A stretch of DNA of 64,000 bases from assembly GCA_022414725.1 (NCBI GenBank), contig CM039463.1, positions 39,607,920 through 39,671,919 on the forward strand, given 5' to 3'. The notes beneath the pieces are model-generated. The model saw only the letters and a list, made by a program, of their open reading frames with translations, made no database searches and was not told where the DNA came from. Each line of letters begins with the position of its first letter. Within the stretch, counting starts at the first letter, position 1. The position numbers were made by a program, and so were the translations under genes. The DNA comes from Microglena sp. YARC. Taxonomy: Eukaryota; Chlorophyta; Chlorophyceae; Chlamydomonadales; Chlamydomonadaceae. Positions 34,213-43,189 of the stretch are shown here, piece by piece.

Positions 34213-34635
34213 ATGTCTCCAAGACAACAAAGACAACTTCCATCAGAAATTTTAGAAAAAATTGGATCTCATTCGGATCTTATTACTGCACAAAATATTG
34301 CCATGGCGTTACCTTTACCAGAATTAAAGAAAAATCTGAATATCATAAAAAATAAAATTAAAGAACTACAAGATAGAAGAGGGCAAATTACGAGGTCTAC
34401 GGAAGGAAATCCTAGAGATGAAGATATGTACACGTATGCAATGTTATTTAATGAATTTGATGCAATATCAACAATGCTTAAAAATATGAGACAACAAGAC
34501 ATAAACTCAATTTTAAAGTCAAAAATATCAGACTACCAGGAACCAGTTACATATGAACAAACAGACTACGACAATTATTTCAATAAATCACCGTCACCAC
34601 CAAATAAATCGCCATCGTCACAAAAAAAATCATAG
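34213..34635 (+). CDS. Small F-box-like protein
   Basis: 140 residues from the ATG at 34213, preceded by an AT-rich leader (ATATTTATATATATATAC). Residues 8-35 (LPSEILEKIGSHSDLITAQN, then IAMALP) have the Leu-Pro-x-Glu-Ile-Leu pattern of an F-box, which recruits targets to a Skp1-type ubiquitin ligase. F-box proteins without other domains occur in several giant viruses. The middle is helical and charged, and the tail is a repeated Ser-Pro-Asn-Lys motif (NKSPSPPNKSPSS). The motif match is short, so an unrelated helical protein cannot be excluded. It diverges from the helicase gene. Confidence 0.5.
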   Translation: MSPRQQRQLPSEILEKIGSHSDLITAQNIAMALPLPELKKNLNIIKNKIKELQDRRGQITRSTEGNPRDEDMYTYAMLFNEFDAISTMLKNMRQQDINSILKSKISDYQEPVTYEQTDYDNYFNKSPSPPNKSPSSQKKS

Positions 34636-34793
34636 ACTAGATAATTTTATTTATGTATCCATCGAATATAAATTGATTCCATGGATAACTTATAAGGCAG
34701 GCTTGTTATAGGCAGTGTATTCTGAACACATACATGCTGAATCCGGAAAAACCCATAAAGAAAAGGGACTGTGTACATGGATAGCAATACCAG

Positions 34794-35129
34794 ATGGCAG
34801 CAGACAAAGAAGAAATAAACATTGCATTAGTAACACACGCATCAGTTGCAGATTGTTTAGGAGTTCAAGAACTCATCCGATTGGGCGCAGATGTGAAGTA
34901 CAAACATGGTCTGGGGTTGCTCCTCGCTGCAGCAAAGGGACATTCATACATCATCAAGATTTTTGTGAGCGCGGGGGTGGATGATCCACACACATTGAAT
35001 CTTGCATCCAGAATTGCTCTGGTCAACAAGCATTTTGAAGACGCAGTATATTTGCTTGCGTGGGCCGATATGTATGCATCAGGGCGTATTACCACGAATC
35101 ACAATGCGATTACAGCAGACAATACATAA
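34794..35129 (+). CDS. Short ankyrin-repeat protein
   Basis: 111 residues from the ATG at 34794 (MAADKEEINIAL). About three ankyrin-like units, the clearest being LGVQELIRLGADVKYKHGLG followed by LLLAAAKGHSYIIKIFVSAG, which shows the LLxAAxxGHxxIxxxLxxxG pattern. Ankyrin repeats bind proteins, and short families are plentiful in giant viruses. It ends just before the second copy of the 29-bp element. It could be the remaining piece of a longer ankyrin gene, as canonical capping repeats are not seen. Confidence 0.65.
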   Translation: MAADKEEINIALVTHASVADCLGVQELIRLGADVKYKHGLGLLLAAAKGHSYIIKIFVSAGVDDPHTLNLASRIALVNKHFEDAVYLLAWADMYASGRITTNHNAITADNT

Positions 35130-35132
35130 GTA

Positions 35133-35161
35133 CGCGAGCTCACTCTCTTAGACACATACAG
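35133..35161. repeat. 29-bp repeated element, copy 2
   Basis: Identical to 34042-34070, starting 3 bp after the ankyrin gene stop codon. Followed by TTTGAGACAA where copy 1 has ATTTGAGATCAA. Confidence 0.75.
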
Positions 35162-35424
35162 TTTGAGACAATGACTGTCTGTAAGCACTTCAACTGAAAA
35201 ACTTCGAGGAGCTGTTCAATTTGGAACTAATAATCTAGACTAATTCACCGTACTCCCACAGGAGTCTATGCTGACACACCATATTTTTTTTCATATAAAT
35301 ATCGATACTCGTCTTCGTCAAAATACACAAATCAGTGGATTTACTATAGATTAGCGTCAATATAAAATGTTATACCGTTTAAAAACATTTATAATAGGAG
35401 TGAACCGTTGAAATGAGTAAGTTT

Positions 35425-35710
35425 TAAAAACAGAAATCGCTTTAAGCCCTCGCGACTTTCCGGGTTTTAAACTAGGAAAAGTTTTCAATAGTGAAAAACG
35501 GAAAACGAAAAACAGAAATCGCTTTAAGCCCATTTGAAAAATAATATTTTGGATGTAGCCCTCCATTTTGTTATATATACGGAGATTCAACGTCATTCTT
35601 TGAAGAAAAAATGGGCCACTTTGTTCTTTTGCCGGACTATAGATGACAGGGGGGACAAAGTGGCCCATTTTAAAACATTTACTCACAATACCATTATCCA
35701 CCAATGTGAT
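35425..35710. repeat. Dispersed direct repeat, copy 1, with hairpin
   Basis: About 285 bp shared in the same orientation with 36957-37245. Inside it AAAACAGAAATCGCTTTAAG occurs twice, then ATTTTGGATGTAGCCCTCCA, then a long hairpin at 35608-35671, and it ends with ATTTACTCACAATACCATTA. A minus-strand ORF through it is not accepted, because identity is equally high at all codon positions. Confidence 0.8.
35608..35671. other. Perfect 17-bp hairpin, copy 1
   Basis: Arms AAAATGGGCCACTTTGT (35608-35624) and ACAAAGTGGCCCATTTT (35655-35671) pair fully around a 30-nt loop containing GCCGGACTATAGATGACAGG. The loop is identical in copy 2. A third, stemless copy of the loop core lies at about 35779. Confidence 0.85.
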
Positions 35711-35982
35711 TGATTTTCGAATCAATCTGATTATTGTCTTTTTAAAACGAATTAGTAGGAACTAATTCTCTCATCTTTCCGGACTATAGATGAAGGGGGG
35801 CGAACAGGGCATGAAAAATCCACAAACCTACTTGATGAAATCTCAAAACGGCATTGGACATCATTGAAAATTTGTAGGAACATAATAGATTAACACATAC
35901 ATGTCATATAGAAGTATACATCAGTCCCGGATGTCCATATAAAAAACGGGTGTGTTTTTTCACATATGTTTTGACTGACATC

Positions 35983-36114
35983 ATGAAGCAACCGGTTGTC
36001 ACGTATGAAATGACATCAACGTTAGGATTGAACAGAGATACATGTGCTTGTAGTCATATAAAAATGAAAAAGAGAGTTGTATTACAAGAACCCGTAATCA
36101 ATCAAAATGGATGA
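35983..36114 (+). other. Small ORF of 43 codons
   Basis: Starts MKQPVVTYEMTS and overlaps the start of the D5-like fragment. It may be an out-of-frame upstream part of that pseudogene. No family is recognised. Confidence 0.2.
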
Positions 36115-36868
36115 AATATTAAACTGCGACGGATCGCATGCAGCAATTGCCAAAATCGCCCAGAATGCCTTTAGTGATACATGCGTTCCAATATCAAGGG
36201 ACTTGTGGTATGTATTCAACGGGACACTTTGGGAGCAACGTTAGTCCGAAGCACACGTAATGATAGGGTTGTCGACCACTATCAGATATAAGTTTGAAGC
36301 GGCAATTAGCCTGCTAAAATCACAACTAACGATAGAAGACTATCACGAGAATACACCTAAACTGAAAGAAATCAATAATAAATGCAAAGACATGGAAAAG
36401 ATAGTATTAAGACTCCAAAACAGGAATCACAAAGTCAAATGCAAAAGCGAAATAGTAAAACTCATGAAAAAACCCTGATTTTGTCAACAAACTTGACTCG
36501 AAACAACACATTATAGCTTTCAAAAATGGACTATGGGACTTAAAGGATGCATCATTCAGACTAGCTACCCTGGAAGATTACATATATACGCATATAGAGT
36601 GTGAATATTATCAAGCGGCTGACGATACCATGTATACAAAAATGGAGGAATTTTGGAAAACAATACATCCACGTGAAGACCAACGCATATACGCGATAAA
36701 CAGATTTATAAGACAACTGAAATGGAACGCAGGGGAAAACAAATATCACGCGACAAACTTCAAACCATTAGACAAATACATTGCTCTCATTGCAGGGAAC
36801 AAAAGAGATCCGTGCATGATCATGGAATTCATGCGATACGTACTACAGCACTACGATCACCATCATTG
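36107..36868 (+). pseudogene. D5-like primase-helicase fragment (middle region only)
   Basis: Two frames together resemble the D5_N region that precedes the helicase in NCLDV D5 primase-helicases: ISRDLWYVFNGTLWEQ, then TAG at 36239-36241, a helical stretch, a frameshift near 36478, and HIIAFKNGLWDLKDASFRLA followed by TLEDYIYTHIECEYY and FWKTIHPREDQRIYAI. The FxNGxxDLxxxxFR and Pro-Arg-Glu-Asp patterns are the key signs. The primase N-terminus and the whole AAA+ helicase part are absent, so this is a remnant. It is on the opposite strand from the larger D5 gene at 40034-42627 and lies between the two copies of the dispersed repeat. Confidence 0.65.
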
Positions 36869-36869
36869 A

Positions 36870-37245
36870 CATTTACTCACAATACCATTATCCATCAATA
36901 TACTAAAAAAGGAATTCGTACAACATTAAAAGCCATTTTTGTATTACAGAAATTCTGGAAAAAACAGAAATCGCTTCAAGCCCTCGCGAGTTTCTGGGTT
37001 TTAATCTAGGAAAAGTTTTCAATAGCCAAAAACGGAAAACGAAAAACAGAAATCGCTTTAAGCCCATTTTAAAAATAATATTTTGGATGTAGCCCTCCAT
37101 TATGTTATATATACGGTGATTCAACGTCATTCTTGAAGAAAAAAAACGGCCACTATGTTCTTTTGCCGGACTATAGATGACAGGGGGGACAAAGTGGCCG
37201 TTTTTTGAACATTTACTCACAATACCATTATCCATCAATAGGATC
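36870..37245. repeat. Dispersed direct repeat, copy 2, with hairpin
   Basis: 36957-37245 matches 35425-35710. An extra copy of its terminal ATTTACTCACAATACCATTA lies at about 36870, so the terminal words bracket the unit. Confidence 0.8.
37141..37206. other. 18-bp hairpin, copy 2, with compensatory changes
   Basis: Arms AAAAAACGGCCACTATGT (37141-37158) and ACAAAGTGGCCGTTTTTT (37189-37206) pair at 17 of 18 positions around the same 30-nt loop as copy 1. Relative to copy 1, a G-C pair became C-G and the next T-A became A-T, so pairing is kept. Confidence 0.85.
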
Positions 37246-37329
37246 GACTTCATGTATCAGTCACAGAATACTCGTAAAACAAGAAGGACGTTTAGCGATT
37301 GACACATTCACCGCATGATTTTACGGCGA

Positions 37330-37455
37330 ATGGGCGACACAGATTCGGTGAGCCTCTGTAATTGACAAAGATGCACCGCTTTTCAGAGCGTCTTTGTTGA
37401 CAGCCATGAAGTGTTGTATGTGAGTTGGTGGAATCAATAGTATTACTAATTTCTT
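37330..37455 (-). pseudogene. Short remnant of a second D5 primase N-terminus
   Basis: 37330-37432 matches 42394-42498 inside the D5 gene (GAGCCTCTGTAATTGACAAA, GATGCACCGCTTTTCAGAGC), and 37433-37452 matches the stretch at about 42597. The piece between is deleted. It shows that the island once held another copy of this gene in the same orientation. Confidence 0.7.
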
Positions 37456-37566
37456 TTTTCATTGAATTTTGTCAAGATTTCAATGAAAATACACCCGCCA
37501 TTAAAAGATTTATATTTAAAAAATCGAAGCGTACAAACAAACAACAAAACACACAACAACACAACA

Positions 37567-38544
37567 ATGAACTTCGATGGAGAATATGTCTATGTCATCG
37601 AGGAGAGGGAATTTGTAAACACAGGATAATTTATCTACAAAGTAGGAATAAGTGCGCGAATTATCAAAAGAATGGCAGAATACCCGCTTGGGTCCCATGT
37701 ACATATGGTAGCCAAAGTAAACGATGCAGTCAAAGCAGAAAAGGAAATTTTGCAACAACTAAAAAATACAACACAATCATACAACGAAAAGATGTCGGGG
37801 CAGAATACTTCCAAGGAGACATATGTACGATCATTACAGTCATATCACAAGTGGTCATTATGCTTCAAGGAGACTACGCGGATATACCGTTACAAGACGA
37901 TGTATTCGACAATGACATTGAAGCAGAGGAGATCAATACTGATACGTGTATAAGTGACACAGATGTCGTGGATACGATACAAGATGATACAAACGCGAAA
38001 GATAGCTATATTGATCCTATTGTACTCGTTCACAAGTACATTTCCAACATCAAAAGCGAATTACAAGGGACCACAATATCTGCTATAGAGTTCTACGAAA
38101 CTATGATGAAAACAATCAATCTACCACGTAATTTCAAATATAATAGTTTTACAACATTCCTCAAGAAACACAAGCTTGGGGAAATTGACACAGTATGTGG
38201 ACCTATGATCATATTCCCGGATGAGACTGAAGAAACTAACCAACCTTTTACTGAAAAAAACAAAAAAAAGAGTATGAAAGATTTTGTTAACAAACATATT
38301 GTCAAAGAGAATGGATCATATTTCACTCTAAAGCAAGCTAAACAGGCTTTTATTGCAAGTGAAAGTTTCAACGGTAAAGTTATACATGGGATACAAAGTA
38401 GTTCCTGGTGTATTTGACAAAGATGATTATCTGAAAAATGACTTGCAAGAAGTCTTGAAATGTGTATGTCTGGACCAGAAAAAGATTAAAAGGAAAGCTG
38501 AAAAGAATGTATTCATTGGATACAAAATTGTGTTTCACGAATAA
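37567..38544 (+). pseudogene. GIY-YIG (T5orf172-like) nuclease paralogue A, broken
   Basis: Starts at ATG 37567 (MNFDGEYVYVIEERE) and parallels the intact copy at 38698 throughout. Lesions: TAA at 37627-37629 where the intact copy has a Glu codon; loss of one A in the A-run near 37770; and a further shift near 38375. The nuclease core is YVYVI...IYKVGISARIIKRM. The middle helical domain (SYIDPIVLVHKYISNIKSEL, then SAIEFYETMMKT) is shared with copy B. The C-terminus differs: KDFVNKHIVKENGSYFTLKQ and LKNDLQEVLKCVCLDQKKIK form another small winged-helix-like module of the D5 C-terminal kind. A CAA-rich leader precedes the ATG. Confidence 0.7.
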
Positions 38545-38697
38545 CTAACGAAAAGAAAACGTACAGTTGTAGGTACTTCAGGTGAGAAATGAATAAAGGG
38601 CTTAAAGGGAATAGTAATTTTCAATTAAAAATTTTGATAAGTACACAAACAACAACAAACACAAGCGACCAATCCAAAACAAACAAACAACAAAACA

Positions 38698-39690
38698 ATG
38701 AACTTCAAAGGAGAGTATGTATACCTCATTGAGGAGCGAGAATTTATAAAAACAGGAGAATGCATATACAAAGTAGGGAGAAGCGCGCACATTCTAGACA
38801 GAATGACCTCATACTCGAAAGGGTCACATGTTTACATGGTACTCAAAGTTAAAGACTCTATCAAATCAGAAAGGGAAATACTACAACAACTAAAAAAATA
38901 CAACGCAATCGTACAAAGGAAAGATGTAGGAACAGAATACTTCCAGGGACATATATATACGATCATAGCAGCCATGTCACAAGTAGTCGCTATGATTCAC
39001 GGGGAATACATGCATATACCATTGCACGACAAAATAGTCGACGTTGATATTGCATTAGATGAAATATCAACCGATACATATACGAGTGACACGGAAGACG
39101 AGGAGCCGCATGTCAAAGACGAAGAAGATGTTGGCGATACAAGTGATACGACACAAGATGATACAAAGGAGGAGGAATCGTACATTGATCCTATTGTACT
39201 CGTTCACAAGTACGTTTCCAACATCAAAAGTGAATTTGAAGGTGACTCTATATCTGCAATAGAGCTATATGAAACTATGGTGAAAACAACCAATGTACCA
39301 CGTACATTCAAATACAATAGTTTTATAACAGTACTCAAGAAACACAGGATTGGAGAAATTGAAACAGAATGGGGACCAGTACTCATATTCCCAGAAGTGA
39401 AGAAGTATGTGAAAGAACAAGACAAGGTGAAAATGTTCATCAGTGAATGCTGTCAAACGAATGGTATAAATAATAGAATATCCTCTATGCTGTTATTGAA
39501 TCATTACAACACTTGGTCGGGTGACAAGTACAATTCAAGAACTTTCAGCAAGTGTATGAAAAAGAATGGGTTTGACAAGAAATGCCTGCGAATCGACGGA
39601 AAAATGACAAATAGTTACAAGGGTGTTTTGCTAATCAATAATTTGGATGAACAGATTGATCTGATACAACAGCAAAACCAGTTCGTTTAA
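38698..39690 (+). CDS. GIY-YIG (T5orf172-like) nuclease with D5-type C-terminal DNA-binding module
   Basis: 330 residues, intact. Residues 5-95 match the GIY-YIG-like T5orf172 family of large DNA viruses: YVYLI (7-11, the GIY strand), IYKVGRS (23-29, the YIG strand), Arg35 after it as the likely catalytic Arg, and GTEYFQG near the end. An acidic linker (about 115-160) leads to a helical domain DPIVLVHKYVSNIKSEF...RTFKYNSFITVLKKHRIG of winged-helix type. The last 80 residues (EQDKVKMFISECC, ...YNTWSGDKYNS, MKKNGFDKKCLRIDG) closely resemble the C-terminus of the D5 gene at 40034. The predicted role is DNA cutting or DNA binding by a virus-derived mobile-type gene. The start is the ATG after a leader of AAACAAACAACAAAACA, nearly the same as in copy A. 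Confidence 0.75.
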   Translation: MNFKGEYVYLIEEREFIKTGECIYKVGRSAHILDRMTSYSKGSHVYMVLKVKDSIKSEREILQQLKKYNAIVQRKDVGTEYFQGHIYTIIAAMSQVVAMIHGEYMHIPLHDKIVDVDIALDEISTDTYTSDTEDEEPHVKDEEDVGDTSDTTQDDTKEEESYIDPIVLVHKYVSNIKSEFEGDSISAIELYETMVKTTNVPRTFKYNSFITVLKKHRIGEIETEWGPVLIFPEVKKYVKEQDKVKMFISECCQTNGINNRISSMLLLNHYNTWSGDKYNSRTFSKCMKKNGFDKKCLRIDGKMTNSYKGVLLINNLDEQIDLIQQQNQFV

Positions 39691-40033
39691 ATAACGGTTT
39701 CAATTTGTAAAAGGACCTTTTCGTTATAATTGAACTTGAAACCATGATACCGATTTATATATTTACTTACAACGGACCTTTTCGTTCTATTTGAACTCGA
39801 ACCTCCAAAACCGTAAATACTGAGCATGTCATATATATTTTTCTTGTTTATATTTTTATTTTTATTTTTTATATACATAGTTTTTAAGTTTCAAAGGTTC
39901 CATTTATAAAAGTATTGGTTATTATCTTATAGTTATTAAAAACTATAAGATTTAAGTCCAGTAACACGAGGTGTCACTAAAAATGTATAACGTGTTTTTT
40001 ACAACAAAAAAACGAAACCGGATAAATCTATGT
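39691..40033. other. Intergenic region with a short direct repeat
   Basis: GGACCTTTTCGTT followed by TTGAACTYGAA occurs at about 39714 and 39775, between the converging nuclease and D5 genes. An AT-rich stretch follows at 39830-39900. No gene. Confidence 0.5.
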
Positions 40034-42627
40034 TCATGTACTCAATGAAATTCCATCGAAGCACTTAGTTTGGATTCCATTCAATCTGAGTCCTTTCTTT
40101 TCGAAACCCTTTTTTTTCATTTCTGGTACTAACCATTTTGATGTACAATGGTCTCCCGACCATTCCATAAACGCGTTCAAAAGATCAATAGTAGAAACCC
40201 TGTTACTTGCTTTGACTTCGCAACATTCATTGATGAACATTTTCATCTTGTCTTGTTCTTCTAAATAACTACGTCCAAAGTCTTTCACCTTCTTTGGGGC
40301 GTTCTTCTTCAAATCTTGTGATGCATACCATTTTACGGATCCACGAACCAACCAATTGAACACACCATCCAAATCAGCCTTAAGCCTGTCTTTGAGGTCG
40401 TTATCACGTTGTCTCTTATACAATGTAGGCTTCTCGTCAGGTTCTAAATCAGTGAATGTAACAGGAAAATGGATGCAAACGAGTCGTTCAATTATAGCTA
40501 TGTCAACCTCGGATAGTGTAGGCATAGAGTTGGTATTTAATATACATTGTTGTCTAGGTATGATCTCAATAGGATCCTTAAACTTGGCCGCTGCGGGAAT
40601 TGTGTCTCCTCCTGAGAACAATTTGACTGTATCCATTCTAAGTCGGTCTCCGGGACTCAATTCATTGAATACAGCAAGTCGCGCTCCCCTTATTTTGGCC
40701 TTTTCAGCATCCATATTGGATACATTCTTGTTTTCAATGAGGACACCGGTGTTCATCTCAACATACATTCGGTTCATAATCAGTTGCAGCACTTGTGATA
40801 TTAAACTTTTGCAATTACGACCACTACCCGTCATTATCACGAAGATTTCCTCTTTCACTTCGCCTGTGATAGAGTACCCAAGTAGTTTTTGGATGAAAGA
40901 TACCATCTCGTGATCCTCTGCCATTGCCGAGGTTAATATACTTTCTATCAGGGCAGTTGATGCGTTTGGATTGTAATACACGTTGCATATATTGAATATC
41001 ATGTCTTGTGGTTGACGATCCCTTAACTCCCCGGTTCTTAGATCAACAACTCCGTTTTTGACTCCTAGTAGATATGGGAAGCAGTCTAATTCGTTGTGAA
41101 AGTTGGGGCTTCTAAAATGCACCGCTGCCGTTTTCATAATACTCCCCATACCTGCTGATGTCTTGACTCTGTTTTCCATGGCATTGATCATGGTCTTTAG
41201 TTTGGTTAATCGTTTTTTCTTCTTCTTCTTGATTGTCTCCTTCTTTTGGAACATCTTCGGACACGGCATGGGATAACTGTTTGAGGACGGCGGATACTCG
41301 AGACATGATGGTGGAGTACAAATGATTTTCTTTGTACTCGATCCATATTGTTTGTTTTTCGTCGAATAAATAGTATACATCTGTGTTGACGTATTTGATT
41401 GTGTCTTTAAAGAGTCTGTATACTAGATCGCTCATTCCCATGTCTTTGTCTGTAATATTATTTATGAGCGTCTGTTTATCATCATTGTCCATTACGTCTA
41501 TCTGCATCGAAGCATTGTATTTCTGCATAAGTAGCATTGTATGCTTCTATATCATCTTCCTTCGCCCACGACCTCAATGAGCAGATTGTCAACCCCCGGT
41601 CAGTCATGGCTCTCCACTTCTTCTCGCATTCACTTATTCTGAACTTGATGCTGTGTTTGCTGAACTCGACCCAAGACTGTAAAAGCTCCCGTTCATTTAT
41701 GTTATGTAAGCAGAAACCCGTTTTAATCCACGAATCATACTCTTCTGCACGTTGGGGTGACAGGATGTCAACTAGCTTCAAAGCTAACTCGGTGTAATCT
41801 TCAGTAGAGGATAGTGTTGCACCGGATGGAGTGACAGACGAAGAGTTTACAAATGAAATACACGACTTTGTGCTACTTAAAGACTTTTTGGTTTGTGACC
41901 CTTTTGTGGAGTAAATGCATTCGTGTTTGTACCGGATAGACAGGCGATCAACTAGATTAATGTTGGAATCGGTATACTCCTTTCCGAACGTCGCTTTTCA
42001 GGGGAATGGTTCATTTGGTTTCTTTGATCCGTACATGAGCCAGTTGTTGCGTTCAATGACCGCCTCGTCATATATGCTATGTGGGTTGTTCAGCACCCCA
42101 GGAATACATAGCTTGTCGGAGTGTTCATCTAGGAACCTTTGTCGTATGGCGTATTGAATCTCTGGACATGTGACGATATCCGGGTATTGGATGTGGAATT
42201 CGTCCTTATAACACCCGGCTTTCGAGGGATCCTGTCTGGGACTTGGCTTCTCAAGCAGATATAACACGTAATCCGGGTTCTCAACGTAGTCTCTGATGAT
42301 GATTCCTAGTGCATCCAGGATTGGTTTGATGTGTTCTTCCATGTCATACAAACGCTCTTTGTGTTCCCCTTGTTTGAAGTCGAAATCTATGAGAATGGGA
42401 GACACAGATTGGTGAGCCTCTGTAATTGACAAAGATGCACCGCTTTTCAGAGCGTCTTTGTAGAGAGCCATGAAGTGTTGTATGTCAGTTTGTGGAATGC
42501 AATACGAACCGACATCAAAGCTAGTGTGGGTAAATGATTTGTTCCGGCCAACCTTGAACTCTTGCATAAACTCATTTAAGGATTTGATAGATTCAACAGT
42601 ATTAATAGTTTCTTTGGACGGAAACAT
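40034..42627 (-). pseudogene. D5-like primase-helicase (NCLDV type), with one stop and two frameshifts
   Basis: The replication enzyme of giant viruses, spanning about 865 codons from ATG 42627. N-terminal archaeo-eukaryotic primase with the Asp-x-Asp active-site strand SPILIDFDF (about 83-91) and ERNNWLMYGSKKP. TGA at 41998-42000 interrupts it, then the frame resumes with the linker domain DSWIKTGFCLHNINERELLQ and GLTICSLRSWAKEDD. A one-base shift near 41530 leads to the D5_N region (VYYLFDEKQTIWIEY). A second shift near the A/AAG run at 41220 leads to NGVVDLRTGELR and the superfamily 3 helicase: Walker A GSGRNCKS (family norm GxxxxGKS; Cys replaces Gly here), LAVFNELSPGDRL, sensor ILNTNSMP. 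It ends with the wHTH module also found in the nuclease at 38698. Probably inactive unless the breaks are sequencing errors. Confidence 0.82.
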
Positions 42628-42765
42628 TATTTTTATCCGATCTCGTGTATATTTACATTACACCAGATCGTTTTAAGTGTTTTTAAAAAAATGTAACACA
42701 CAAAAAGGACTTAAGAGTTAACGGGTATAGTGTATTATATACACGATATAATACGTGCTTTAATT
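42628..42765. promoter_or_regulatory. Divergent promoter region between D5 and the small gene
   Basis: 138 bp, strongly AT-rich, serving two genes that point away from each other. Contains the near-palindrome GTGTATTATATACAC at about 42729-42743, 23 bp before the ATG at 42766, and TTTTTAAAAAAATGTAAC near the centre. No defined viral promoter motif can be asserted. Confidence 0.4.
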
Positions 42766-43107
42766 ATGGAAAAGAAAGGATATTCATCAATGACCAAGTC
42801 GAAATACGCAGAATTTGATGTTGCTATAAGGCAGTATCTGAATGGAGTTAAAGACGTAGATGCCGATAAAGTTGCGGTAGATATACTTGCAATATTAAGT
42901 GATGTCACAATGTTTGATCCAAGCATTTCATCGTACAAAAAAGATATATTTGAGAAACGAAGACAAGAAACAGGTAAAACGACTTACGAGCTACTGAACC
43001 GCAAGTACTACGACACACACAAGGATGAGATTGACAAGAAAAATGTCATAAACACAAGATTACGTAGAGCGGCAAAAAAAGAACTATATGAGATCAATGA
43101 ACTATAA
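42766..43107 (+). CDS. Small charged protein of unknown function
   Basis: 113 residues from the ATG at 42766 (MEKKGYSSMTKSKYAEF). Rich in Lys, Asp and Glu, largely helical, with no signal or membrane segment. KRRQETGKTTYELLNRKYYD and RLRRAAKKELYEINE give a basic C-terminal half. AT-rich composition and the divergent arrangement with D5 suggest it belongs to the viral island. I do not recognise a family. It is the last gene before the satellite. Confidence 0.55.
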   Translation: MEKKGYSSMTKSKYAEFDVAIRQYLNGVKDVDADKVAVDILAILSDVTMFDPSISSYKKDIFEKRRQETGKTTYELLNRKYYDTHKDEIDKKNVINTRLRRAAKKELYEINEL

Positions 43108-43189
43108 AAACAGTGACTCAAGTAAATACGGTAATGTGTAAGCAAAATAAAATGTTATTTTTTTAAGAATCTACGGGTACGGTAGTATT

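Noticed and set aside
35357..37253. Two similar minus-strand ORFs (about 120 codons each)
   Set aside because: They lie in the duplicated hairpin repeat; similarity follows the nucleotide repeat, and the hairpin changes favour structure over coding.
40356..40913. 185-codon plus ORF opposite the D5 helicase
   Set aside because: Antisense shadow; the minus strand carries all the helicase motifs.
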